Positions 10,570-20,469 of a stretch of 64,000 bases of DNA are shown piece after piece. Location: assembly GCA_944548615.1 (NCBI GenBank), contig OX155961.1, positions 15,046,550 to 15,110,549 on the forward strand. Reading direction: 5' to 3'. The notes under the pieces were generated by a model, which saw nothing but the letters and a program-made list of their open reading frames with translations, was not told the origin of the DNA and did not search any database. The position numbers and the translations under genes were made by a program. This DNA is from Micropterix aruncella. Lineage: Eukaryota > Arthropoda > Insecta > Lepidoptera > Micropterigidae. Position 1 is the first letter of the stretch; the number at the start of each line of letters is the position of its first letter.

Positions 10570-10920
10570 ATCTGGAGTGCGAATCCTAGGGAATACCTCG
10601 GGGAGGCCCGAGCGATTGTGTACTGGCCGGCTTGATAGCTGTGCCGCGCAATCGGCTTATATAACCGGGGGAGTCTGGAAAAGTACGTTTCCCAAGAAGC
10701 GGGGGCAGATAATTACCTACTGCCGTCTAGCCTTATAAACGGTCTATCAGCCGACCGATCCCTAGTGGGATAGAAAGGCAAAGGACGCTTATTCGAATAC
10801 GAATTGCCGCTGCAGCAGGTAGAGGCCACCCAAGCGACTTCGAATCCGTAACCAGACGGGAGAATGGAAAAATCCGTTCAACTCTAGTAGTCGGGGGATG
10901 AGAGTGGCTCACTGTATATA
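10570..10920 (-). mobile_element. Family A copy 5, diverged
   Basis: Keeps 'gggggagtctgga', 'gggcagataattacc', 'gcaaaggacgc', 'gcaggtagaggcc' and 'cgtaaccagacgggag' in family A order. Both ends are degraded. Confidence 0.55.
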
Positions 10921-11337
10921 CTCTGTATACATATGTATGTAAATGTATGATTACATACATTTTCATACAGGATGTTCATGACCTGAAATTCTTTCTTCAA
11001 GGAGTTATTCGGTACATCAAACTGTATAACAAAATTAAAATAAAAGATTTGGATTATTTTTTTTAAGAAAATAGAAGTTTGTATTTTAAAAGATATTATT
11101 CTAAAAATAACTGAGCTGGGTATAACTTTTTTGGGATTTAGGCTTTGTTTGTTTGTTGGAAAAAAATATAGACATAAATCAAAAAAGTAACGAAGACCTA
11201 TATCAAAAAAAAGAAGTTACCATTCTGGAAGGTGGTTAAAAAGAAGATACCATTCTAAAGAAGATACCGATCTGGAAAAAAAGAAGATACCATTCTAAGA
11301 AGATAAAGCGTCTACAAATATCTTACTCAGGTATGTT
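10921..11337. other. AT-rich spacer with short tandem words
   Basis: An imperfect inverted repeat of 'tatgtatgtaaatgta' type lies at 10925-10970. Three to four tandem 'aagaagataccattcta' words occur at 11220-11305. No gene. Confidence 0.4.
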
Positions 11338-11696
11338 TTTAATTTGCGAAAATTCGACCACGTTAGCTGCTTTCGTGAGCAACTTCATTGGCTTCCTATT
11401 CGCGATCGAAGAAATTTGCATACGTTGTCGCTACTCTACAACATACTCAATAACCTCACTTCACCCTCCTATCTCAAGGAGAATTTACACCCTTTTGGAG
11501 GCATGGTCTTCCACTTCGATCGAGCCGGGATAACACACTCGCCATTCCGATACATCATTCTTCTGTTTACACGCACTCTTTTACAGTCCATTCTGCTCGT
11601 TTATGGAATCAGCTCCCTCAATCTATCAGGCATGCACCTTCGTTGCATACTTTCAAAAAGTTGTTGAAGAACCATTTATTTTTACACAGCCACTAA
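11338..11696 (+). pseudogene. RT C-terminal region, one frameshift
   Basis: The first part reads an LHWLPIRDRRNLHTLSLLYN-type motif, followed by a frameshift near 11520. The second frame carries VHSARLWNQLPQSIR and a lysine-rich end, stopping at TAA 11694-11696. These are the C-terminal (thumb and connection) hallmarks of jockey/CR1-type LINE ORF2 proteins, which copy the element RNA at the target site. The RT catalytic core and endonuclease are absent because of 5' truncation. Nonfunctional. Confidence 0.7.
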
Positions 11697-11966
11697 TTAA
11701 ATACCTCACCTTGCCCTCTCCTTTATCTTTCCCTGGGCAACCTTAGCATAAGTTACTGACATATATTTGTATAAGTTTATTTTAAATTTAACTTTACTAC
11801 TTCCTTGTGTATTGTACGGTGAAAATTAGGAATAATTTTATCAAATGGTTGACTGTAAGATATGGCTATCGCGATAAGTCCGCCATTTGTGCATAAATTG
11901 ACTTTTTTATAAAACCAGTGTCATATTCATTAAGTTATGATTTTATAGCACAATAAAGTTATTCTA
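11338..11966 (+). mobile_element. LINE 3' fragment (jockey/CR1-type) with UTR and tail
   Basis: RT C-terminal coding sequence (11338-11696) is followed by a 3' UTR with the word 'ggttgactgtaaga' (11847) and 'ataagtccgcc', and ends 'caataaagttattctattct'. The tail is a short TTCTA repeat, as in tailed LINEs. The same UTR words occur at 34175-34265. Confidence 0.7.
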
Positions 11967-12737
11967 TTCTACCATTATGTCCCAAAATATCAATTTTTTT
12001 AATTTCTTTATTTAGTTTAATACACCGAATCAGTCATTGGAAAAGGATCTAAGGTTTGAACACCCTGCATAAAATAGAGAAAACTCCAATTGACTTATTT
12101 TTTAGTTTAAATTTATAAATTATAGAATAATGAAATGCCCTCCCCCCCCCCACCTCCATTTTGTTATTTGCATGACATTTACCTTTTCAACTCAGGCAGG
12201 GTGTTGTTTGTTTGGCGCCAATTATTTCTAAATTAGTGAATGTTAAATCATTGCATTTTCTTCTAAAATAGTATTTTTTAGATTTTCTAGGTTGTCATAA
12301 TACGTCGCCTCATTAACTTCACGAAGACATTCGATCGGATTTCATTCCATATTCGTTCACATTATTGGATACACCTGATTTCAGCTTGGATGGCCAACAA
12401 TAGTGTCGGCATATTATTGAAACGTCGATTGTGGCACGTCAAACGATGTATTTATTATACGCGATCAAACCACATATGACTGCACGCTATTTATTATTTT
12501 AAGTACGATAACACGAAGGCGATTGCGAGACCACACTCTTTAGACGCTCATTTAGACACTATTATAATCGCTCTTCTATTCAAACCGAGAGGATCTATAA
12601 ATAATAAGATGTTTTATAATGTTTGTAATAAAGTTATCATTAATTTGGTTATGAAGTTGGTGGATGTTGTTGACATTGTGATTAGTAGTTCTTACGGCGG
12701 CTATTTCTATAATTAATTAGAAACTAAACCACATATT
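11967..12737. other. Unassigned AT-rich sequence
   Basis: Contains a (C)n run at 12141-12151. No repeat partner or ORF recognised. Confidence 0.4.
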
Positions 12738-13045
12738 GGGCCCGATTTCGTTTCTTCGCGAATTAAAATAACAACTTAGTTCAAACGAACGAGACAGAGC
12801 AATACGTAAGAACTGTCGTCGATATTCCCGCACCCAAACTACCTGTCGAACTTATAGACGCCCGAATAAGTTTTAAATCATTTCGTCCGGGCGTTAGATT
12901 TAACTGCTTTATCTTTAGTGGGTAGTTTTAATCCATAAAAGTGACAGCCGTTTATTTCACATCCCGCTTTGACGTACCTACTGCCCCGTCTCGTTCACAC
13001 AAACAAATTTCCGGTTTTAGTTCAAGAGAAACGCAATCGAGCCCG
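12738..13045. mobile_element. Family C MITE, copy 1 of a tandem pair
   Basis: About 308 bp with long terminal inverted repeats: GGGCCCGATTTCGTTTCTTC at the left and the inverse ending GCAATCGAGCCC at the right. Related copies lie at 13048, 26569, 35938/36595, 36969, 41880 and 62683. Non-coding and palindromic overall. A target-site duplication could not be defined, so the superfamily is open. Confidence 0.7.
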
Positions 13046-13047
13046 TT

Positions 13048-13328
13048 GGGCACGAATGCGTTTCTTTGTGAACTAAAACTGAAATTAGTTCAAGCGAACG
13101 AGATAAAGCAATACGTTAGAGCGGTATATGAAACGAACTTATACTCGAGCGAATAAATTTGAACACATTGCTTGCGGTGTTAGATTCAGATGATTTATCT
13201 TTGGTGGGTAGTTTAATGCGAAAAAGTGACAACCGCTCATTTCACATTCTGCTCTATCGTTTTGCCCTGTCTCTCGTTTACACGAACTAATTACCGATTT
13301 TAGATCACGAAGAAAAGCAATCGAGCTT
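13048..13328. mobile_element. Family C MITE, copy 2 of a tandem pair
   Basis: Same inverted ends (GGGCACGAATGCGTTTCTTT ... AAGCAATCGAGC), directly after copy 1 with only two bases between. The interiors share 'gcgaaaaagtgacaaccg' type words with copies at 26.6 and 41.9 kb. Confidence 0.7.
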
Positions 13329-13610
13329 ATTATTTATTTACTCGTTTGCATCTGTCAATACAAAAAAAACGGTTGTATCACCCCAAGCCTTTCTAGCAAG
13401 TAGCCAAGGCCTGATTTCATTTAAATATTAATTTCATAAATGTAATCGATGATCGCCCTCTCCCCGCTGTCGGACGAACCAGGTTAGATTCCGTTGCAAC
13501 TACCTTAGGCAGCGCGGTTCGTTTCTTGGCTAAGGGCGGGGTTAAGCTAGGCGCCAACATATGGCGTTAATATTTGATTAAAATTTAAGTCCAGTATTTC
13601 GAAATTGAAT
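13329..13610. other. Unassigned sequence
   Basis: A GC-rich stretch at 13455-13555 has no partner in the window. No gene supported. Confidence 0.35.
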
Positions 13611-13910
13611 TATTACTAGTGCGCCCCCTGGTGGACCGATTTCAATCACAACTCTTTCTCGTGCAGCCAACTCTTGCAATGACCAAATGATTACTGCATG
13701 CCAAATTTCAGCTCAATAGGAGTAAGCGTTTTGGGGGCTATCGTGGAAGAATACACACACAGATACAAACAGACAGACATACTTTAATCTGGAAATGGTC
13801 TTAATCGTCTCAGGGGGGCTCAAAATGGATATTTCCGTCTTCGCCTCGAAAAAAAGTTTTAGCGCGTTCACAATAGGTATCTATCTCCTTGACGGTTGGT
13901 GGGACGGAGG
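13611..13910 (+). repeat. Family F repeat copy, CTCF-like core inverted
   Basis: Begins 'gcgccccctggtggacc' (13621-13637), the reverse complement of the CTCF-like word in the 3.8 kb copy, then 'tgaccaaatgat', 'gcatgccaaatttcagctca' and an (AC)-rich stretch. Dispersed, non-coding. Confidence 0.65.
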
Positions 13911-14109
13911 AGTAAAAATAGACGCTGAGAATTAGGGGTATCTTTAGAATATCTCTTAACCTGGTATTTAGGACACACCTATTATTGTTACCACTATTTA
14001 ATGAAATTGAAATAAAATTATCCCAATCAAAAATCTAAATATTTAAAATAAAAACAATCAACATCAGATAATCGTGGAAAATAAAACATAAACAAATGAA
14101 TTAAACAAC

Positions 14110-14262
14110 GATATTATTTTTTTCCTGTCCACCCTAGAACGGGCTAATCCCAGTCGGGTGACAGAATCAAATAAGCAAAAAGTTAAAAGGTTTTGCCATT
14201 CGATTCCTGTTATTTTTTTAATCAAATCAATGTCTTATGGCAAAATTTCTTAAATAAATAAA
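14110..14262 (+). mobile_element. LINE 3' end (same family as 5507-6282)
   Basis: Carries 'ctgtccaccctagaacggg', 'gacagaatcaaataagc' and the tail 'cttaaataaataaa'. Upstream (13910-14109) is AT-rich and may be its diverged body. Confidence 0.7.
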
Positions 14263-14834
14263 TTACCAATTAATAATTCTGAAATTATCTGAAATCTTTG
14301 GCTTCTGAAAATCTCCTTTTAATTTCATATTCTTGTAAAGTAGTGTCCTTAAATATTCTAATTAATTTCAATCGCAATGCCATTCGCAACCGTTAGATTC
14401 CAAACCAGAGTATTGGATTCGTAAGTTTGAAACGTTTATCAAACATACATGTATAACTGTTCATACAACGAGTGCAAAGATCGAAAATGGGCCTTTCTCG
14501 AGCTGCTCGCCCTCTGAGGGAGGCCGAAGGAGATCCTAATTGATATTCAGCGGGGCGGACGCCGACTCTGCATATATCTATGGCTTCCGCGCCCGTCCAT
14601 TTTCATTTGGAGAAGAGGGAAATATTTGCCAGGGAGGACGAGGTCTGCATCGATAAGAGGCAATAGAAAATTCATAGATTAGGAAAGTGGTCTAGGTATC
14701 CCAGACCTGTCGCTGACATAAAATGCATACTTGAATTCAGTGGTTTAAATATATCACGCTATTAAAAGCGTCAACCCTAATTCCAAGATTGGCAACATTC
14801 GACGACGTTCTGAAAATGGGAAAAACTATAGTGC
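14263..14834. other. Unassigned; low-copy GC-richer block at 14480-14670
   Basis: The block around 'ctcgccctctgagggaggcc' and 'gcggggcggacgccgac' has no partner in the window and could be host regulatory or unique DNA. No ORF of note. Confidence 0.3.
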
Positions 14835-15410
14835 TTCGGAGTTGTCAACTACTACGTGCGCACCCGCCATTCCATGTAGGTATAGCGATATATAATCATT
14901 CATTCGGCCGTGGGGTGAACACAGAAATGTAAGACAACACAGTCCGCCGTCTAACCACGCCAACAAGCCAGTGAGACCACAACGTCTTACCACGAGCACA
15001 GTATACCAGGCAGTAGCGTATCTTAGAACAAAATTGAAAACGAAGCGAGCTACGTCACGAGTCCAAGGGCTAGCATATGGCCGCCACGTGTCTACTACTC
15101 CGCCAACGCAGATCTTCAAACGTTTTGAGAAATTCGCCAACCTTCCTAACCTCTGCCGACTTCCCTCGCACCATATTCCCGCAATCCCTTGTCGCTTGAG
15201 AGTGTCTACTGTTCTCTCGGTATACTGTGCCACGAGGAACTAATAAGTAAACCTCGTGCACTCACTACGAGATTTCTCCGTCCTCCTGTCTGGTCTCAGG
15301 TTCGACGTCGCTTACGCGGCATTTACTTGACGTAAGCGGTAATTCAGTCTGAATTTATCGCTGACCGGAGCGCCCTGTGCCCGTCACGCAGAGCGTCTAA
15401 GTTTTTCAAT
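14835..15410 (+). mobile_element. Family A copy 6, split by foreign sequence
   Basis: The 5' part (about 14835-15005) matches the family A start ('agttgtcaactac', 'cattcggccgtgggg', 'cagtccgccgtcta', 'acgtcttacc'). The interior resumes at about 15268-15400 ('gagatttctccgtc', 'ggtaattcagtctgaattta'). Between them 15006-15267 is unrelated; its part 15170-15240 resembles 34275-34350. Open frames here are not conserved among copies. Confidence 0.6.
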
Positions 15411-15557
15411 AAAATTCAGGAGATTTCATAACTGCTTTAGAAGGTCCTACAAAAACTTACTGACTTAGAAGTAATGACAGGGATAGTTTTTTTTAAAAAA
15501 ACATAATCTAAAAATCATTTCATTTTATCGGGTTTTCTCCGTGTTTTAACCATAATA
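15411..15557. other. Spacer
   Basis: AT-rich; nothing recognised. Confidence 0.4.
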
Positions 15558-16508
15558 CAAGGTGGACCAAAAGTCCGTTTACTTTTAAATCAGTACTTAC
15601 GTCGAGCAGCGAAGGCGGGGTGGGGCGGAGGGGGTACGTAACTCGAGAGCAGCCTATGGGAATTCAGTGCCATGGCGCCATTCAACGGAGCACAACGTGC
15701 GTTCTGCGTACGCGAGTACTATCGAAACAACGATTCTCCGACTAGAGCGCAACGAAAATTTTGTAGAAACATTTTTTTCTCAGACGAAGCACACTTCCAC
15801 TTAAATGGACACGTGAACCAGCAAAATTGCAGGTACTGGAGTGACACTAATCCTAAATTGAAGCATCAAAATCCCCTGCATTCGCCCAAAGTTACTGTAT
15901 GGGCAGCTTTGTCAGCAAGAGGGATTATTGGTCCATATTTTTACGAAGATCAAAATGGACATGCTGTTACAGTGAACACATGGAGCGGTATATAGCCATG
16001 CTACGGAACTTTTTTACTCCAGCGCTACAGAATTTGAATGGTTTTAATCAACGCTCATGGTTTCAACAAGATGGGGCCACATGTCACACCTCCAATGACT
16101 CATTGATTGCAGTTCGTGAAATTTTTGGTCAAAAAGTGATATCAAAAAGAGGTGACGTTAACTGGCCACCTCGTAGTCCAGATTTATCCCCAATGGATTT
16201 TTTTCTTTGGGGATACCTTAAAAATAAAGTTTTTGACACCAACCCAGCGTCTCTTGAAGAATTAAAGGGACGCATCAGCGAAGAAATGCAAAACATTTCA
16301 GAAAACACCTGCAAGGCCGTGATAGAAAATTTTCGCTCCAGGTTGCAACAGTGTCGTGAGGGACAAGGGTCACATATGGATGATGTAATATTCAAAAAAT
16401 AAAATCCCTACTTGTCTTTTTTAATAATAAATAAACAGATTTTGCAGCATTTATCTAGTTTTGTTTTTATCATTGTTTAAAAAGTAAACGGACTTTTGGT
16501 CCACCCTG
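15558..16508 (+). mobile_element. DD41D Tc1/mariner transposon, internally deleted
   Basis: Terminal inverted repeats of 29 bp (15558-15586 and 16480-16508; one mismatch; core GGTGGACCAAAAGTCCGTTT) are flanked by TA on both sides. The 951-bp element encloses a broken transposase. Full-length relatives are usually about 1.3 kb, which fits an internal loss in the N-terminal half. Intact ends mean it could in principle still be bound in trans, but the encoded enzyme cannot be complete. Confidence 0.92.
15672..16402 (+). pseudogene. mariner-type transposase, DD41D, deleted and frameshifted
   Basis: The first frame (15672-15995) begins with a short N-terminal piece and jumps within a few codons to the catalytic block containing FFSDEAHFHLNG, with the first Asp at codon 38; the helix-turn-helix region is largely gone. 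A frameshift near 15980 moves the reading to the second frame (to 16402). That frame carries WFQQDGATCHTS (second Asp, codon 16070-16072) and SPDLSPMDFFLWGYLKNKV (third Asp, 16196-16198). The spacing between the second and third Asp is 41 residues, the DD41D class described for rosa/Visitor-like mariners. The stop is at 16400-16402. The enzyme normally cuts and joins at the element ends; this copy is inactive. Confidence 0.88.
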
Positions 16509-16510
16509 TA

Positions 16511-16832
16511 TATAGAAAATATTAAAACAAAAGTTTACACATATTAAAAGTTAGACTTGTGTGTATTAGTGTAACATTATCTATTATTTATCACACTATA
16601 TTTACCAAAATGGTAATGCCAAATTTATAATGGAATTGATATATTTTTTTATTATTACCAATGTTTTAAGAACATTTTTAAAACGACATAATTTATTGTA
16701 ATATTAGACCCCTGTCCACCCTAGAATGGGCTAGTCCCAGTTGGGTGTTGCCATTCGTATACTATTATTTTTGTAAGCAGAATCAACGTAATTAATTGTT
16801 TACAGTAATTAGTTCTCAAATAAATAAATATA
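16511..16832 (+). mobile_element. LINE 3' end (same family as 5507-6282)
   Basis: The conserved end 'ctgtccaccctagaatggg' begins at about 16713, with a deletion after 'cagttgggtg', and the tail is 'caaataaataaata'. The AT-rich upstream part shares 'tataatggaattg' with the copy at 5.9 kb. Confidence 0.6.
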
Positions 16833-16990
16833 TGTTAAAATATTTGTAAGCATACCATTTATTTTGATTATATGATTGATTGACATCTAGTATAATGATG
16901 TAACAGTAAAAGTTTTTTAATGTAAAAATGTAGAAATCTTGAAAACACTTAATTTTTACACGAATGCTTGGTAAAAAGTTTACAGAAAAC

Positions 16991-17178
16991 ATATAGGGGG
17001 AAGTCCCCTAATCTCGACAAGTCGCGGCGCGATCGATACAAAGACGGGTGAAAAGGGTGCGGGGAAACGTACGCTTTCCTATTGCTACGTCCTAGTATCG
17101 ATCGCGCCGCGACTTGTCGAGATACTATTAGTGTCCGACGCTAGGTGCCGTCCGGCGTTAGGGGACTTCCCCCTATAT
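16991..17178. mobile_element. Nested inverted-repeat MITE (family J)
   Basis: A perfect 21-bp outer inverted repeat (ATATAGGGGGAAGTCCCCTAA at the left, 16991-17011; its inverse at 17158-17178) encloses a second perfect 28-bp inverted repeat (17012-17039 and 17095-17122). The inner core is 55 bases; a 35-base right-side spacer (17123-17157) has no left counterpart. A partial second copy lies at 59456-59525. No ORF. Confidence 0.8.
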
Positions 17179-17545
17179 GTTTGCCGTTTCCTTATTTCAC
17201 CATAACTTCTAAACGCTTAGGCCGATTTATAAGTGTGTTGTATTGTTAAAAACGTTATGTCATCCTGAGTGTCATAGGGTATCTTAATGGTCCAAAGTAG
17301 GTAAGTCATGATTATCCAAATGTCAGTAAATTAACATAAATATATCGTGTTTAGTGTCAAATTAAATGTCTGATTGAGTACATTCCGGAAATATACATGC
17401 ATCTACAAATATAGATAAATATTAAAACCACAACTATTTCATTAAAAAAAACCGTAATGCAAATAATTATTAATACTTTCAGTTCAGTTCACTTTCACAT
17501 TCAGTTCACAGTCGTGTTTTTTATTCGTTTTAATATATTTGCTTG
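17176..17545 (+). repeat. Family B repeat copy
   Basis: Follows the MITE directly: 'ccgtttccttatttcacc', 'gttatgtcatcctgagtgtc', 'taaatatatcgtgtttagtg' and ends in the 'cagtcgtgtttttta' type 3' region. The first about 30 bases of the family are missing at the MITE junction. Confidence 0.65.
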
Positions 17546-17851
17546 TTAATTTATGTGTTACTTTAATAATTGCATACTTTAATAGAGTAATTAAAATTGA
17601 CTATACTAAATGTATTTTACAATCGTAAGAGTATCCTAGGTTATATTATTCTAGGTCAACCGAGCTAATGCGGCCCGTGTGTCGTATCTACTATGAATAA
17701 TCACGTTCTGATTAATCTGTGCAAAAACTGACTCGCTCGCTTTGTTGCCCGCTGTTTGGTCTGCCGCCCAGAGAATCGGGCAACGTCTTCATTCAGAGGT
17801 GGAGGGAATTGGAAAGTTTACAACGCTTCTTGAACTAAGGATTATATAATA

Positions 17852-18070
17852 CTAGCTGCGCCCAGCGGTTTCACCCGCGTGGTGATGGAAAATTGTGATA
17901 ATGATGATAGAAAACCATATATCTTTATAAATTATAGCCTATGTGTTATTCTGATGTGTAAGCTATATTATTGTAAAGTTTCATCAAAATCTATTCAGTA
18001 GTTTTTGCGTGAAAGAGTAACAAACATCCATACATACATACAAACTTTCGCGTTTATAATATTAGTAGGA
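17852..18070 (-). mobile_element. Short Helitron, complete, 219 bp
   Basis: On the minus strand it starts TCCTACTAATATTATAAACG and ends GCGCAGCTAG, preceded by the hairpin GCGGGTGAAACCGC. It lies between A and T, the usual Helitron target. A partial relative is at 30247-30405. Non-autonomous; no Rep/helicase. Confidence 0.88.
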
Positions 18071-18212
18071 TACGGGGATACATAAACGATTGTTATAATA
18101 TTATAAAATCATTTCAATTATTAGAGCTATGGGTATCTTTCTTCTTATTTTTAAGGCATTTCCAAGTTGAGATTCATCCCCTTTTTACACGACCGTCCAA
18201 TAAAGGAGTGTT

Positions 18213-18290
18213 AAGTGTTTTGGATTCATCTATGTATGTTTTCCGTTTCTTTATTCCACCATAACTTGTAAACGCTTGAACCGTCTCCGA
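18213..18290 (+). repeat. Family B 5' fragment
   Basis: Only 'ggattcatctatgtatgttt', 'tccgtttctttattccacc' and 'gtaaacgcttgaaccg' remain. Confidence 0.6.
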
Positions 18291-18588
18291 AAACGAGACC
18301 GTTGACCAATCACCATGAAAGTGTATTTTATTATATTATTTTTATGTATTTAAAGTAGAGCAAGTTTTTATAATATCCGCTTTGTTGTAACTTACCACCA
18401 GATGGCGCTGCAGCACATTTACTTTTATACCGCTCAACCGATCGCCATGAAAATTGTTATAAATAGATATTTGAGCACGCATAATATTTTCGTGCTATTA
18501 ACTGTAAGTATTGTAAATCGCCACCAGATAGCGCTGCAGCTAACTTCCATAGCGTTCAACTAATCCCCGTGAAAATTGGTAGACATAG

Positions 18589-19265
18589 TAGGGCAGTGTC
18601 GACTACAACGGGCGAAGCCGTCACCCCAGGCTGCTATAACGATATAGATCGTTCTTTCAGCCGTGGGATGAGCGTAGAAGACTTGGGGACAAGACTATCT
18701 ACTGTCTAGTTCACCAGCAACCCGTTAGAGACCGACGCCTTACGGCGAGGCACCGGGAAAGGTACACAGCAGGCAGCCTCACCCCTTAACTACCTGTTTC
18801 GGCAGGATACCTCCGTCTGGAATTAACCTTCAGAATACCTCCATCCTCCTTACTGGTTACGGGTCTGAAGTCGCTTACACGACCTCTACCTGTTGTATTA
18901 CAGTGGTAATTCAGTTAGAATTTATCGCGGACCTGGGTGTTCTTTGCCCGTAGTGCCACACGGAGTCGAGTGGCCAATCCACCCCCGCTGCTTAGGAAAC
19001 AGTGTATTTCCATAGTCTCCAGACCCCTCCAGCGATTTATCAGAATGCACAACTGATTGGCTTGGCCGACCGCTGCGCAAACCGACCAGTGGCGCCGGGA
19101 TGCAATCACGCCGGGAGAGACCGGTCCACCAGCTCTGAGGCCTGAGACACGGGAGTCTTTACCCGGGGTAGCCTTCCACTCGAGAAGGCTTCTGAATAGG
19201 AGCTGAAGCCGATCCGAGAACAAAATGGATCTTGTGGCCCAAGCTGCACGAAACCGTTCACCACC
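18589..19265 (+). mobile_element. Family A copy 7, full length, 15-bp TSD
   Basis: The 677-bp unit begins TAGGGCAGTGTCGACTACAA and ends 'cgttcaccacc'. Both flanks are AATTGGTAGACATAG (18574-18588 and 19266-19280), a perfect 15-bp duplication. It is the best reference copy for family A: hairpin GACTACAACGGGCGAAGCCGT near the start, then the landmarks shared with all other copies. No poly(A), no ORF conserved among copies. Confidence 0.85.
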
Positions 19266-19303
19266 AATTGGTAGACATAGGTATTTTACCCGGATAATAT
19301 TTT

Positions 19304-19686
19304 CTCGATGTTTTGAACAAAATTAGAAAACTAAAATGGAACTGGACTGGTCGCATCATGAGAGCCAACAAAGAAAAATGGACGAAGGACGTAATGGAAT
19401 GGTATCTTAGAAATGGGAAAAGACAAAAAGGACGTCAAATTAAAAGATGGGAAGATGACTTACCGAAAGGATGGAGAAGGTTGGCTTGGGACAGAGATGA
19501 ATGGAAGAAAATGGGGGAGGCCTATGTCGAAGGACAACCCGATCAAAAAACTGGCTGCTGAAGAATATGATACCTTATTTAAAAATTTGATTAAAAATAA
19601 TAAAATATATCGTTTTATCACATAAGGCAAAATTGTACAATACGGTCAGCAAATAAAGGCTTTTATTATTATTATTAATAACAATA
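19304..19686 (+). mobile_element. RTE-type LINE, 5'-truncated, 10-bp TSD
   Basis: Flanked by ATAATATTTT (19294-19303 and 19687-19696). It encodes the ORF2 C-terminus and ends in a (TTA)n tail. 3' sequences ('gtcagcaaataaaggctttt') match the copy at 20470-21529. Confidence 0.82.
19313..19561 (+). pseudogene. RTE ORF2 C-terminus
   Basis: About 80 residues with the RTE-type end: KWNWTGRIMRANKEKWTKDV, then a basic GKRQKGRQIKRWEDDL, then WRRLAWDRDEWKKMGEAYVE. The domain follows the RT core in RTE elements and is rich in Lys/Arg/Trp. It ends at TGA 19559-19561. No RT or endonuclease sequence is left. Confidence 0.8.
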
Positions 19687-19760
19687 ATAATATTTTCGCA
19701 CTATCCACGTTGTAGTAACTTGCCACTAGATGGCGCTGCAACGGGTTAACTTCATGAAAA

Positions 19761-20457
19761 TTTTATAAATTCGAAAGTGGAAGGAACAGCGATTAACATA
19801 AGCTACCTCGTGGGGAGGGAGGGGGAGGAAGGAGGAGTGGGGGGGGGGGGTTGATACCCGAGCATCACCGGGTAACATTCCACTAGTACTACATATAATA
19901 AATGGTGCTACTTTAAGTAGTTCGAACCAACAGTTAGGAGCAGCAGAGTCCCATTCCATCTATTAGGGAGCGGTAGGGATGCGGGAGCGACCGCGCCGCG
20001 ATCTGCATCGCCTACCTCCAAGGGAAGTAGAAGCTTTATAACATGGTGAACGATTCAATTTCAAATCGGTCCGTTTGTGGACGTTTCTATTCCGCACCGA
20101 TGCACGCGCAAAGTGCATCACTCTTTGTGAAAATGTACCAGAATATGACTACCTACATAATTGCGCCGGGCTCACTTCTGATCGACGCTATCGCCATCTG
20201 GCTTTGCTGAGCAATAATTAATTATCGCCTGTAATTTGCCCATCTACTGTCGCTGATTGAAGCTCTAAGCAGGCGGATACAAATTGCATTGCGAATTTCA
20301 AACGGGAATGACTGCTGCGTTGTAAAAAGGCCGGATTACACTGCTAGCAGTGATCATCCTTTTCTTCCAGCGGTATCGTTTTTTTTAACCTGATATTATT
20401 ATTTTTTTATTATTTTGTTACTTTTTGGCTATTATTTGAATAATATTTATCACTCAG
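19761..20457. other. Low-copy sequence with a G-rich tract
   Basis: A G-rich tract lies at 19811-19853. From about 19970 to 20340 the sequence is GC-balanced, has no partner in the window and includes 'aataattaattatcgcc', a homeodomain-site-like word. It may be host non-coding DNA. No ORF supported. Confidence 0.35.
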
Positions 20458-20469
20458 TATTGTTAGACC

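Larger units (their letters stand above)
18330..19760 (+). repeat. Tandem repeat with CTCF-like words, split by two insertions
   Basis: Three diverged units of about 120-150 bp each carry a word close to CCACCAGATGGCGCTGCAG (18395-18413, 18521-18539, 19723-19740) followed by 'ccatgaaaattg' type sequence. The second and third units are separated by the family A insertion (18589-19265) and the RTE insertion (19304-19686). Non-coding. Confidence 0.6.

Noticed and set aside
14826..15261. Overlapping open frames of 63-135 codons on both strands
   Set aside because: They overlap a split family A copy and lack motifs.
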